DNA from: Panaeolus papilionaceus
Taxonomy: Eukaryota > Basidiomycota > Agaricomycetes > Agaricales
Reading direction: 5' to 3'
Assembly: GCA_015501605.1 (NCBI GenBank)
Contig: JADNRZ010000002.1
Span: 2,728,001 to 2,792,000 of the forward strand
DNA length: 64,000 nucleotides
Every line of letters starts with the position of its first letter. Position 1 is the stretch's first letter. Positions 1 to 11,300 of this stretch are shown here, in pieces. The notes under the pieces are model-generated. The model had not been told where the DNA came from and searched no databases. It saw nothing but the letters and a program-made list of their open reading frames with translations. The translations under genes were made by a program, and so were the position numbers.

Positions 1-17
1 ATAAGAGTAAGCGACCA

Positions 18-2265
18 TCATGAATAGCCATCACGTAGTTTAGCATGGCCAATTTCCCAAATCATGCGTCGGCGAAGATATGACATATCCTTCTGCGAAA
101 ACACGAATGTTTGATCACCCCGAGATACTGCTCTTAGAATTTGACAGGTGAAGACACCACAATCAAACCCATTTTCTTGTTGTGGTGTTGTCTTGAGAAA
201 AGTATTAGTCAGGTCATGTCATGGTGCAGCTAAAAGTCGTACCTTCGGCGCCCAATTCACCCAACCTCCCCAATCAAAGGCCTTTTTCTTCTTGTTCATC
301 GACTCTGCCTCTAGATATGCCCGTAGAACCTAAAATCATGTGAGCGGGTCTGTACAACTGAACATCAAGGGAAACAGACCTCAAAAACACCCTGGTCGAG
401 GTAAGCCATGCTATCATAAGATTCCAAGCGCTTCTGACGGAAATTTATTGCAGCCGCGGTCCAATGGGTGTTGTTGTGATTGACAGGGACCAAGATTACA
501 TCCTTTGCAAAGATATCAATCTGTTGGACCTCGGTTATGATTTGCTAAAAAGAAGAGGTGAAAAATTGTTTACCTTCTTGGTCCATTTTGCCAATCTTCC
601 CTTTTCGTAGCCTTCATTCACCAGTTTTGACCAGAAGAATGTGCTGAAGTAGTGTACATCCAAACCCTTTCCACCTTTTGCCTTTTGCTCCTTCAACAAG
701 CCTTCTGCGCGATCCAAAATGAGTGCACCATAAAAGTTGATGAGCTCGTCATTCAGCCATTGACCAGGGCCGAGACGACGAATATCTGTATCAGAAACCT
801 GCTCCCTCGCGAACTTGGAAACGACGCCTCGCTTCTGAAGGAAGCTCTTGACTTTTTGCTCATCATCTGATGGCAAAGTAGAAGGTAACGATGGCACAGC
901 CAAGCGATTCTCCAGTTCTTTATCTTTCTTTCTGCGGCGTACCTCCAGTTCTTCGAGGGCAGGCACATAAGGCTTGATAGGTCTTGGACTGTTGAGCGTG
1001 GATTTGGCACGCTCAAGTGCCCGGTGAAGAAACTGCTGCCAGAGAAAACTTATGAGAAATGTGTCTACATAATAAAATAAAAAGAGGTGCTAACCTCTTC
1101 TTCTTCTTCCTCGTCCAAGAGACGTTTAGCCTCTGGTGGAGCAAAGGGGACCATAAGACCATTGGAAGGAGGGAGAGTCCCCAGCAAGCGCGAATAGCGT
1201 TGTCCACGCTTGATGTTTCGTATCAGTCTTTCATAACTGAGTAGACCTGCGACGCCAAGTTAGCCCGCAGTAAACTGAAGAAAACAGTGCTTCTGACCAC
1301 TCAGATCTTGCTCCGACCCAGTGAACCCTACTCGATCATTTGTGCGTTAAGATCATCGACACGCACGGAAAATGGAGGTGCATACCTTGCTCTGACCGAA
1401 TGGCATGAATTTGTTTGACCACTTCGTCACGAAGTTTTTGTCTTTCAGCCTTAACGGCGGCCTTGTGCTAAAGGTTCTCTCCATGAGCAGAGTATACTAA
1501 AAGAAGATGGTCACATACACGCTTATGATGAATATGATGAGGGCGCGAACGGGGATCTTTTCGAGGAGTGGATCCGCGCTTTCGTTGGCCAGATTCAGCA
1601 GTTAATGGGCGTGCTTGTTGTGTTGATGGGGAAGATGCGGTGGTTTGTGATGATTGTACAGATGCAAAAGAAAAGTTGGTAATAGATGACTGTTGAGAAA
1701 CAGGCTGAGACGAAGTGGGAAGTGGGGTAGATGAAGTTGGAACAGCTACATCCGGGGAATGAGACGAGGGTTGGTGGTTAGAGGGAGGTGTAAATGCGAG
1801 GCTTTCCAGCTGCAAAGATATATCTTCAGCTGCATGATTACCCTTGGGGGTAGACTGTTGTGGTGGATCTTTCGATCTAATTTGCCTTGAGGTAGATAAT
1901 GAGGAGTTTATTACGGTCTCTAGCGCATTGTTTGGCAGTGGTGAAGGTGAGCGACTAGGGGATGATGGATATTCTTGAACTGGAGATTCCGGTTCAATAG
2001 ATGGTGATGGTGATGAGCTAAAGGGCATGGTGACAACTAATAGGATGTCAGCATAGGGGTTCTATCATGTAGAAACGAACAAACCATATAAAAAGGTGTC
2101 CCTTCCAAGATAAAAAAGATCTTTTCCAACCTGGATCCACCTCAGGGGTATTGATTCTGACGGGCTGGTCGGTGTGCCGTCTGGTCTAACTTTCTGTAGC
2201 CGTGGTTGTTTGACGTGGTGAGCAGGCTGCAAGGCGCTTGAAGCTTGACGTTTCCGCGAAGGCAT
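18..2265 (-). CDS. Ulp1/SENP-type SUMO protease (peptidase C48)
   Basis: Cysteine protease that matures SUMO and removes it from targets; the family acts mainly at the nuclear pore and in the nucleus. The C-terminal catalytic domain is split over several exons. It shows GPGQWLNDELINFY near 720-770, the catalytic His in NNTHWTAAAINF and Asp in LESYDSMAYLD near 390-480, and the catalytic Cys in GFDCGVFTCQ near 130-165, so the triad is complete. The N-terminal part (1468-2265) is Ser/Pro-rich and probably disordered, with a basic start MPSRKRQASS. The first exon is 2095-2265 and joins in frame to an exon starting at 2036. The stop is TGA at 18-20. Some middle exon borders (1013-1470) are approximate. 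Family assignment is firm; the exact Ulp1 versus Ulp2 subtype is less so, though the compact C-terminal domain fits Ulp1. Confidence 0.9.
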
Positions 2266-2642
2266 GAAGAAGCGGAAGGAGCCAAGAGATGAAATACGAA
2301 ATCAGAGAAAGTGTTGCTTTGAGAGTCAAAGCGAGCGTTTAATACGCCTTTGACTATTAACGCGAGTGATTTCGGTGTAAATATGATAAGACGCGTGGTT
2401 ATACTTTCAGTTGGACCTACAAGTCTCCTGAAAATATCAAGCACGGTGGTGGCAAGTGTGAAGGTATGGATGTCACACCTTGTCACACTGTAATTCCTAT
2501 TTTGTAAGAAAGTCTCCCACGCTTGCTAGAACTTCCATCAAAAACGACACCCCTCCCCTAAGTACCTGTACAAGTACCAACAATATTCAAAGCTTTTGGC
2601 AGCGAGTAGGACTATGATCCAACATAATCCTCACTGTTGTAA
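2266..2642. other. Intergenic, no gene seen
   Basis: Upstream flank of the SUMO protease gene and 5' flank of the tRNA. Open frames here overlap the protease promoter side, resemble no known family and lack intron-exon logic. Confidence 0.6.
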
Positions 2643-2744
2643 GCTCCCTTGGCTCAGCTGGTTAGAGGGCAGGTCTCACACTCGTATGAGTAGTCAATTG
2701 ATTACGTAATCCTGATATCGCCTGTTCGAGCCAGGCAGGGAGCA
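2643..2744 (+). tRNA. tRNA-Val (CAC) with a 28-nt intron
   Basis: Acceptor stem GCTCCCT pairs perfectly with AGGGAGC (2737-2743), followed by discriminator A at 2744. The T arm GCCTG-TTCGAGC-CAGGC is perfect. The D arm reads GCTC...GAGG with one G-G mismatch. The anticodon loop starts C-T-CAC-A, giving CAC at 2677-2679. An intron at 2681-2708 begins one base after the anticodon, the canonical position. The mature tRNA would be 74 nt. The anticodon stem CAGGT/TCCTG has a T-T mismatch at the loop end. The tRNA call is strong; valine rests on the loop alignment. Confidence 0.82.
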
Positions 2745-2764
2745 CTCAGCACTGTTTTGGATTC

Positions 2765-2778
2765 CCCGGCGCGCCGGG
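2765..2778. repeat. Perfect 14-bp GC palindrome
   Basis: CCCGGCGCGCCGGG reads the same on both strands and lies 20 bp after the tRNA 3' end. It could be a short hairpin or a protein-binding site; nothing more can be said. Confidence 0.75.
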
Positions 2779-2800
2779 AAGATGTCACGGTCGCTTGGGT

Positions 2801-2914
2801 TTTGTTTTGGCAATTCACGCTGTATCTTGTCGCTCCAATGTTTCCTCACTCACGTCGCGCTCAAAACCTGGATTTTGTTTTGGTAATTCAAGTTGCGTGT
2901 TGTCGCTTCGCTCC
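2801..2914. repeat. Imperfect tandem duplication, period about 73 bp
   Basis: TTTGTTTTGGCAATTCA at 2801 recurs as TTTGTTTTGGTAATTCA at 2874. Both copies are followed by a related T/G-rich stretch ending in GTCGCT-type sequence before CTCC. The two copies have diverged. Confidence 0.55.
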
Positions 2915-3788
2915 CACACACACATGATTTGCGCGCTCGACCAAGTCGCAAGTTCGAGCCTCGAAACGTAACTTAAAAGACTCTTGACTTTAGTCAAACC
3001 TTTTCGAAGACATAGGCAACGATGGGACAACAATTCATAATTTTAAGTTCCGTGTAGCATTATACGGCAAATGTACATTGGATCTGGAACCTCTCTGGAT
3101 TTCTGGCCAAAAAATTCAAAAATTATTCATTCAGGAAGGGGGAATACAGGTGGATACTGGCTTATTGCAGATAATCTCCTATAATCTCCCAAAATCTGGG
3201 TTGGCTTCCATTCAGAGACAGCATCAGAATTCGGAGAAACCAATCTATTCAACGCCATGTTTGCTGCACAGAGCTATTTTGGAGAGAGCTCGTTGAAAAA
3301 ATTTGCATCAAAGAATGTCAGATGTACCCAAATTGACGCGGGTCGAATCACTACCAGGTGATTCGATACAGTCAATAGCTGTATCATTGCAAGATGTTGT
3401 AACTGTGGTGTTAGAAGAGGCGAGAGTCTGATTCGGAGTTAGTGCGCGCCACCTCGACCCTGAGATCACACTGTCTTGCGAAATAATTATCTACAAATGA
3501 CATAGTCGCTTCACACCAGAATAATAATACTTATTGACATAGAATGACAAGCTATTCGATAGTACTTCGTAGAATACTTATGATCTCTCTGACATGCAGG
3601 ATCCGAATGGCAAATAAGAAATAAAAGTCAGGATCGATATGATGGATTTAACTGATAAGCATGGGCTGGGTGCGGAAAAGAGGACACAATAGGACGTTGA
3701 ATGGGTGTTTTCAAGACGTGTGACGGTGCGGAAGAGCTCATTTATGGAAACTGGGTCTAATTATCCTCCTGACTCCGAACATCATTGC

Positions 3789-3795
3789 TATAAAT
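3789..3795 (+). promoter_or_regulatory. TATA box of the yippee gene
   Basis: TATAAAT about 165 bp before the yippee ATG, followed by a long CT-rich leader, the usual layout of a strong fungal promoter. Confidence 0.55.
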
Positions 3796-3915
3796 CCGTT
3801 TGCTCTTCTCCCCTCATCCTCTCACACCACTTTTACCCTCTACCCCATTCATCTCATCCTTCAAGTCTTATAAGACTCCTTCCAGTCAGTTCTTTTAAAC
3901 TTTAGTTCTTCTTCT

Positions 3916-3944
3916 ACCACCACCACCACCACCACCACCACCAC
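3916..3944 (+). repeat. (ACC)n microsatellite in the yippee leader
   Basis: About nine tandem ACC/CCA units just upstream of the start codon, inside the predicted 5' untranslated region. Confidence 0.85.
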
Positions 3945-3959
3945 AAGATCACTCGAACA

Positions 3960-4471
3960 ATGGGCATGAGCTATCGTCGTTACCTCTCTGGCGAACGTAT
4001 CTACGGATGTTCGACCTGTAAGACTCACCTCGCTACTATTCACTCAATGATGTCTCGAGTAAGTGCTCTCTTGCTCCACCCAATGTTGTGGCTGGCACTG
4101 ACATGGTCCGAAACAGGCTTTCAACGGACAGCATGGTAGAGCTTACCTCTTCGATGGCGTGTAAGTCGCCTTGCTTCTTCATGTCTGAATGTCCTTTTGT
4201 TCATCACCATTCCAGTGTCAATGTCATCGAAGGTGAGCCTGAGGACCGTCCAATGACCACTGGTACCCACACAGTCCGAGACATCTACTGTTGCAAATGC
4301 AGCACCACTTTGGGCTGGAAATACGTAAGAATCGTTTCCCCCCCCTATCATCGGAGGCGATAACTAATACAGACTGCTGTCATTACAAAGGATAAAGCCT
4401 TTGAGGAATCGCAAAAGTACAAGGAAGGCAAATATATTCTAGAAAGAAATCTACTCGTCGACGTGCAGTAG
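3960..4471 (+). CDS. Yippee-like zinc-binding protein
   Basis: Four exons (3960-4058, 4117-4160, 4216-4324, 4373-4471) join in frame to 116 aa. Yippee proteins are small conserved zinc-binding proteins related to the Mis18/cereblon fold; animal relatives act in cell division and as GID ubiquitin-ligase adaptors, and the fungal role is little known. The sequence shows the family pattern: [11 protein letters not shown] with the first CxxC (residues 17-20), [16 protein letters not shown], then [15 protein letters not shown] with the second CxxC, and an [11 protein letters not shown] end. Length matches the family (100-120 aa). It has its own TATA box and a CCA-repeat leader. Confidence 0.93.
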
Positions 4472-5925
4472 ATGTGCAAGGGTGTCCCATGACTCGAGTT
4501 CATGTCCTTGGCAACTGTATACCGTCTTCCCTCTGTTCCCAAAGACTAGAACCGGGATCCCACTCTTCAGTTATCAACTCAACTCACCCGATATCGGCAG
4601 GCCGCTCTTACTCTCCCGACCACTGATTTAGGATCTTTATATTCATCCTCTTTCCGCGGATATTATTCAACCAACAACATCAAATCACAATTGTAACAGT
4701 AGCCAACACAAGCCTGCAGAAGGACAGGTCGACAAGGCCGCCCTATCCTACAAGGAGGCCTTGTCGCGCGCCTCTTGTGCAGGGCGGCGGAATTAACTCA
4801 CGGAACTCCCTGTCGACTCAGTCTTTCTCATCGACTGCCGGTCTTCATCTTCACTGATTAAACACTGTCAATTTCTTGCTGTTTTACCGACAAATCGGCA
4901 ACAGCTTATCCTTCTCCTTGTCATCTTTTTGCGGATGGCTCTCAGGATCCTTCGCTCATACCAAATGTACATACACTCCACATACACTATTTCCACGCAG
5001 GTCACTGCGCACTGCATGATTCGTCTTTTCGGAAATCTTGTGTTGGTGTCTTGTTCCTTCTTCCCATCTCCATAACTTAACCCTACTCCTCCCCTTGTTT
5101 CATTCTCCATTCACCTTTCCGTCTGAGTTCATTCCCATGTCGCTCAGGGTTTATCGAGTTGCCTAGAATGCCCCGTACTCTTTCCCTCTTCCTTGTTCTC
5201 GAACATTTCAGAAACATTTCTTGTTATCTGTTTATCTACACAGCTCTTTTATTAGGTTCAGTGCAAATTGATATGGTCTCACTTGTTCAAAGCACGCCTT
5301 TGCTCTCCTTTCAGTCAGCAATCTCCTTTTCCTCGTGTGTCCCTCGTTGATAACATGTTTAGCAACTAGACTAAGACACACCAATCGGTGAGTTAGACCA
5401 TGGTGTCTCGTGCGAAGGGACCGCCCACCAAGTGCGTGTCACCCATTCAGGATGAAGCACCCTTGCAACGCTTAGGCCGAACGCAAGAGGACGGGTATCA
5501 GATGCGATTTAACTTGGTCAATCATGTTATTATGTGCCAAGCCCTGAAGCGTTATTAATAGAAAGGCTCATTTTCATTCAGGAGAGCCAGAGAGCTGTGT
5601 ACCGCGTAATAATCGGTGTCACTGGATACGACCTATTCATAGGTTCCATACAAACCCTATTCGAGGACATCGCCGTTCAGTCGGAGTGAGCAAAAAAGTA
5701 AGAGGCATGGGCAAGTAGCGAGCAGAGGAAGAGAGAACCACCAAGGGGCTCTCATCATTTCGGTGGCGGGTATAGGAGGGCGCCATGCATACCGCACCAT
5801 AAGCAACCCGAATGCTTGGCGTGAATGAATGGTGGCACAACAGTCACGCAGAATTATCGAGTGACGATGGTTGCAAGTGAATGCCGCGGCCGATTTGAAC
5901 ACAGTGTCGCAAATTTCGCACAGCC
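4472..5925. other. Gene-free stretch downstream of yippee
   Basis: The proximal part is pyrimidine-rich and probably 3' untranslated sequence, including the hairpin at 4731-4788. Beyond about 5350 there are only short open frames (for example 53 codons at 5400-5558) with no recognisable motif. Confidence 0.5.
4731..4788. repeat. Overlapping, mutually exclusive inverted repeats
   Basis: GACAAGGCC (4731-4739) can pair with GGCCTTGTC (4757-4765), while GCCGCCCT (4737-4744) can pair with AGGGCGGC (4781-4788). The 5' arms overlap by three bases, so RNA from here could fold two alternative ways. It lies about 260 bp after the yippee stop. Confidence 0.6.
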
Positions 5926-6132
5926 GTTACAGCGCGTCACGACGGCTTGTAACAGCGTCCAACACCGGGAGCACAAATTGCCAGTTGTAACGCATCCGAA
6001 CAGGGTGTTCTAGTGTGCTAACGGTGCCGGTAACGGTCGAAAACGGTCACCAACAAACGGCCGGGTGTCATTTCAACCCGAAATGGCAAACAGCGGGCCG
6101 TTACAATGGCATTCAACGGCGCTGTCCGTTAC
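5926..6132. repeat. GTTAC/GTAAC-rich, CG-rich degenerate repeat patch
   Basis: GTTAC or its complement GTAAC occurs at 5926, 5949, 5987, 6030, 6100 and 6128, nearly always beside CGG or ACG (for example GGCCGTTACA, CCGGTAACGG, TCCGTTACAACG). Spacing is irregular, so this is not a clean satellite. Confidence 0.5.
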
Positions 6133-7907
6133 AACGCCGATGGGAAATCTGCGACAACGTCAGTACACGGTGTCCTAGACGTAAATTTATATCTCATAAA
6201 AATACATCACCTAAGTCCATATGTCGCCGTAAACGAAGATCGCAGCTATAATTGCCGTAGCCCCGTATAGTTCCCCAAAAATCGATTCGCGTCCGAGCAT
6301 GAGGAGTGGTTGTCCTTGGAGTCAAGGAGGACCAGAGTGCCATCACGAAAAGCAAAGACGTTGGGGAATGCGTATACATGGACCAAGAGGTCACTGGTTC
6401 AATCTAACAGAAGGTTCACTTCGATGTAGCTCCACGATTGACTCCAGTCCAAATGTCCCCATTCTGCAACCTAAATGCAGAGTTCATGGCTCTACAGGAG
6501 ATGGTCGGAGTTCCGCGTATGAGTAGCGCAGGTCAAGCTGAATGGTACCAAGGTCATAAACCCGGTGTCGTACTAGATAGTCGTGTGGTGGACTACCGAA
6601 TAGTTACCGACAGGAATAATAGACGATTAGTGACTGACGAGCTTCTAGCAGGGTTGAACAAGCCGAAGGGATATTCGGGTTGTGTCGGTTTTCGCAGGCA
6701 TGCATAGCCAATGGCCCACGGCGCAGTTCTTGATGGTGCACCACGCAGCCAGTACATGTCGAACGAAGAATGAAGTTGGAAAAGAAAGACATCTTGATTC
6801 GAGAGGTTAATAACGGATGTTGATAATTGAACAAGATGAAATAAAAACGAGATCTACATCAATCCAAGTAAAGTGGTATGTACTTGGAAGAGGTTTAGAA
6901 GATGGGTGAAAGGACAGCTGGAATGTAAACAAGTTTGAGTCCGACTCGGGTGCGCAGTGATCGTCCCAGAAAGGTACAGAAGGCGCAGATAAACAAGAAG
7001 GAAAATCTAAGTTTATCTGCGAAACTGCTATGATGCAGTTTGAATGCGGTTTCCGGCGTACGCGTAGTCGTTCAGGAGCAGTGAGCAAAGCCAAGGAACC
7101 GTAAAAGGCGCAGAAGTTGAGAAGTATTAGTCAAAAGAAACATGATAGTTTAAAGATGGTATGAAAATCAGGCCGTGCTCCGTCAGTAGAGAATAAAATT
7201 ACAGAAGGAGGGATTTCGTGCTCCGGTTGAATAATGATTAGCTAGGAGAGAGCAAGCTCTTTGTTCATAGAGTATGACAATGAGCGGGAGATAACGGAGC
7301 GTGTGGAGGCGATAAGATAGAAGCAAGCAAGAAGAGACGCGTCGAACAACAAAATAAAGTTCGTGACAAGGCGCGCAAAGTTTGTGAGGATGCATGTGTT
7401 GTCAAAGTGGCATTGTTGTCGGTCATTTGAGACGGGTAATGAGTGGCATGGGATTGAAGCCAAGCTAGTGGTGAAGAAAGAATGAGACATTCCACGTGAA
7501 GTGAAGATAGTTGATTTCTGTTGCCAGTGCTATCCTTAGCTAGGTTTACCCGAATTGGCCCTTCAAAATTGGGTCTCACGCTGTCGCCGAGTAAGAAACA
7601 GAAAAAAAGCTGTATACTCTTTTTTTATTCATTTCTTTTCCAAGTCAAGAGCAGAGACCGATGGTCGAGAGCAGAGCTAGATTATAATTTTATAGATAGT
7701 GAGAATATTGAGAGTAGAGGTGGAGCAGTCGAAGAGGGGACAAAAGAGTGAGAGAAAGAGCAAAGCTGGAATTGAAAGGTCATTTCCTAAAAGGGAGTTG
7801 GACCGAAAAAGGAGGTAGCGGCGCAAATTGCCGAACCCCAATGTTAGTGCCCCAGTCGAAATAATGATTTGACCTTTGGTTGAGCCCCAAGTTTGATTGA
7901 TATACCC
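6133..7907. other. Gene-poor region with no supported gene
   Basis: Open frames of 60-104 codons on both strands overlap one another and match nothing I recognise. The piece at 6440-6700 contains NAEFMALQEM, weakly like the end of a copia RNase H, but there is no flanking polymerase or LTR. Confidence 0.4.
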
Positions 7908-7915
7908 TATAAATA
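7908..7915 (+). promoter_or_regulatory. TATA box of the small ORF at 8055
   Basis: TATAAATA about 147 bp upstream of the ATG, followed by a CT- and CA-rich leader, typical of a well-expressed fungal gene. Confidence 0.6.
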
Positions 7916-8054
7916 CCCGTTGGTCAAATTCAAAACTCGCCCACTTCCTCCTCTTGTCTTCTAAAAAGAGTTGGCCTTCATATTCCCTCTACTACCATCA
8001 CTCTCCTCAACACCAAACCAACACACTCTCCTCAGCCCCTACCCTCCCGACGAA

Positions 8055-8336
8055 ATGCCCACAATGTCTTTCACTCGCCCCATCGTCTCCTCACCTTTGG
8101 CTGACTCTCAAACCAATATACCACCAGTCAAGCGTGAAATTCCAAAGAGGGTTTCTCATTTCCCTTCATCCCGAGCGTTAAGACCCTTCCCCGCCATTGC
8201 TCATGTCATGGCACCAGGAAAGGCCACATCTAACAACAAGTCATCAAAACCTGTAAAGCTCATCCAGCCACCAACCAATTTCAAGGCAACTTTTGTTCTT
8301 GACCTCACTCAGGCAGAGTTCAGCAGACAGGAGTAA
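8055..8336 (+). CDS. Small hypothetical protein (93 aa)
   Basis: Uninterrupted ORF starting MPTMSFTRPIVSS and ending FSRQE. The frame opens earlier at 7971, but the ATG at 8055 sits after the long CT/CA-rich leader and is the likelier start. I do not recognise a domain. The product is basic and proline/serine-rich in its first 70 residues, with a short possible strand or helix (FKATFVLDLTQAEF) at the end; no signal peptide or membrane segment is seen. A good TATA box upstream and a pyrimidine-rich 3' flank favour a real transcript. It could still be a leader or non-coding transcript with a chance ORF. Confidence 0.5.
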   Translation: MPTMSFTRPIVSSPLADSQTNIPPVKREIPKRVSHFPSSRALRPFPAIAHVMAPGKATSNNKSSKPVKLIQPPTNFKATFVLDLTQAEFSRQE

Positions 8337-11300
8337 TTTGATTTCACTACCACCAACTTCATCATCACTCCGAATTCCGCCATGACCCACTCACCACCAT
8401 TCCCCCTCGGCCCCCACCCTTATTTCTCCCTCGACGCGATTTCTTCCAGTGAAGCGTTCCCTTTAATGGCCGCATAGATTTTTACAATCTCCGCCCAAAC
8501 TAAAAAGCCCTCTACTACCATATTCCCTCTATCCACTTGCGCTCCGTCAACATGGCATCACAGAGACACCATCAGCATTGTGGCAATCCCCATGTTCTTA
8601 CCATGCCATGACCATGCATGCACACCATCACCATTAGCCTTTATGGCTCCTCAGAGTCCACTTTAACATTTACTTATTGCCTTCTACTTCTCGTCAATCT
8701 TTCCTTTACTTGCAGTTTACTACATCTTGAAACTTGTATTATCATCCCTTGGGTCTTTACACCTTGTTTGTGCATTATAAATTGTCTGTCGTCTAGCCTG
8801 TTGCTTCAATACAACACCCATGTTAAACTTTATCTCCCCCCTCGTCCTTTCTTCCATTTGTCTCTAGCTTTGGCGCCAGCCTCACGCCCCTTCGAAACTT
8901 TGACCAATAGCCGAACCTCTTGCCTTCCCAAGATATCGAGCCCTTTCCCTAATTAGAGTCGCGGGCTTCAAACGCTAAATCCCTTATGACGCATTACCTG
9001 TCAATTCTAGAACAGAGACAATAAACTTTCCGAATGCCTGTTATTCAATATACTCAACAGAGCCATCGCCGAAAGACTCTCATTTGACATGGTCCGTCTT
9101 AATTGAATCAAAAACAAAAGGATCGGACAGCTCGCCATTGCCTATATCCACAACAAAAAGAATTTTAATACAGGCGGTTATCCACTCGCCGGCAACTGAC
9201 TCGAAGAGGTAGGGCCAACGGTCAATGCAACGATCATTGCCTGTATCAGTGATGTTCAGAACTACTTACTGAATGCCCGTTAAACTCTCGATCAAACAAC
9301 CCCTCACAGAGGTCCAGCTAAAGGCTCTGTTTTAAGACAAAGCTAATTATGTCTAATTCAGAGCGCTGATGAACTCAACTGGTGTTTACATGCATTGTCG
9401 GTGCTATATAGGGATCTAATCATGCACTATCCCTTGAACCATTCTCCATCGTCAGCGCCTCCTAGATTATACCTTGATTTTCATCAAAGGAGACCACATA
9501 TCCCTCCATTTCATTGCCGAAACTTCCGCACCTCGCTCAAAGGGAAGAAACCTAACCCACCTCGGGCAAGCACCATTCGTGCCTCGCGGAACCTCGGGCT
9601 TCGACGATATTATGGCTGTCAAGACATCCATCGGACCGAGTGTACATGACCACCTCGGTCGTCATGAAAGCACTCCCTTGTTCAATGCATAGACCTTGAG
9701 GCTACCAGACTTGTTCAGGAAAATGGAGTGTTCGGACCCTCGTATCCCTGATTCGCCCAATCAGCTCATGTCCGAGTCGAGCAGGGTCCCATGCGAGCGA
9801 ACAAGCCAATTACATTCCTTCGCGTTAACAATAGCGAGGACGGCACGCTCTCATTATTGACTAAGAGACGCGCTCAGCTTCGAACAGCGCCGCACTGCTA
9901 GAACTTTGATCGCGCAGCCGATGCGGCGTTTACTTGACCTCCGCGAATTCTCGGACGTGACTCTACATATGACGCGTAGCCTCCAAGGCTCGAAATATCT
10001 TACAAGTAAAAGATGGTGCAACCCCAAGCCACTTTAGTGGAGCAAATAATGAATACGCACTATGCTCATGCATATATACTCCCAGTGGCTTCTTGATTGC
10101 GCACGATGATACAATAATACAGACTCTGCGTTTTACCTCCGAATCCCCAAAGTTTTGAATGATGAAGAGAACGATGATGTGTGGGTGATGATTGCCTGAC
10201 GCAAACCTCATGAGCGTGAAGCGTTTCTCAGCCACGAGGCGCCTAAGAAGGAAGACGACCCCTTCCATAAACCGCTTTAGCCGACATCGACGAGTCTCTC
10301 AGGTACCAGGCCAATGGCAAGCTTTTGAGTGTAAGAAGCAATGTCGTTGATATTCGAACCGCAATGTACCCATGAAAACTCAAATTTGTCGAGAAGACAA
10401 GATTCCAGTGTCTGCGTATGGGTGTGTATTGGCAAGCGTGAAAACTGGACAGACTTCATAAATTAAATGGGCGTGTGAGTCGGCCGAGGCACTCCCAATG
10501 CGTTGGTAACAATTGTCCAAGCGATGATTATTTCACTTGTACTGCTTGGGTCGATAGCGCGAAAGCGTGTGGTAGAAGCGGCGAGAACGAACAACGCCGA
10601 TTATCCAATGAGACGCAGTGGTTTCGACCCTTTTCAGAAATGTGTGCGATAAGATGACTGGGTGTATACGCCCCTTTCGAAGCCAGCTTGGAGAATATCC
10701 TCGAGGATTGGACAATGTCGCTGAGAATCAACTGAGAACGCCGTGTGCGCAGCTGTACCATTAGCGTGCTGGGTGTGTACCTATAACCTTGTTAGATCCG
10801 AGTCGACAAAGCATCGGTAAGAGTCTCCCCCTCCTTTGCGCGGGTCGCAAGCATGAAGGGGAATATATGACGATTACAAGCAGAACAAACGTGCCCCGAG
10901 ATCAGAGAAATGTATGCGTCACGAGAGTAGTATCCCATTGCCCGAAAGAGAGAAAACTGGTGATCGCAACAGGTCGAAACGAGCAGAGCGATAGCAAGGA
11001 GAAAGTAGATGCCATATAGCCCTAAGTGTCCAAGTTGTCATTATAACTTGAGGTTGCAAGTATCCGAGCGGACGATGCTTTGTTTGGGCAATTGCAGTTT
11101 TGGGTATTCACTTGGAACTAATTGGAATCCGACAAGAAATGAGAACTTCGGAAGTAATCGCAACAAAAAAAAATTGTTCAAATTAATCAAGGCAGCATGT
11201 AGCACTCGTTTGCCAATTTCAGTATTTTGTGTCCGAGGTATACTGGCACCCCCCGTGCGCAGGGTCTCCAACGAAAATCGTACCAAAAAAAAAGCCCATA

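Larger units (their letters stand above)
2745..3788. other. Intergenic after the tRNA; repeats but no gene
   Basis: About 1 kb with no credible coding frame. It holds a perfect 14-bp palindrome, an imperfect tandem duplication and a B-box-like AGTTCGAGCCT near 2950, suggesting debris of tRNA-associated repeats. The last 100 bp are the yippee promoter. Confidence 0.5.

Noticed and set aside
5400..5558. 53-codon ORF beginning MVSRAKGPPTK
   Set aside because: Short, no motif, no promoter layout and no splice partner; expected by chance.
6438..6707. Copia-like RNase H fragment (NAEFMALQEM)
   Set aside because: Only about ten residues resemble the family; no integrase, reverse transcriptase or LTR nearby.
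7265..7579. 104-codon minus-strand ORF
   Set aside because: Overlaps two other frames on the same strand, none with recognisable features.
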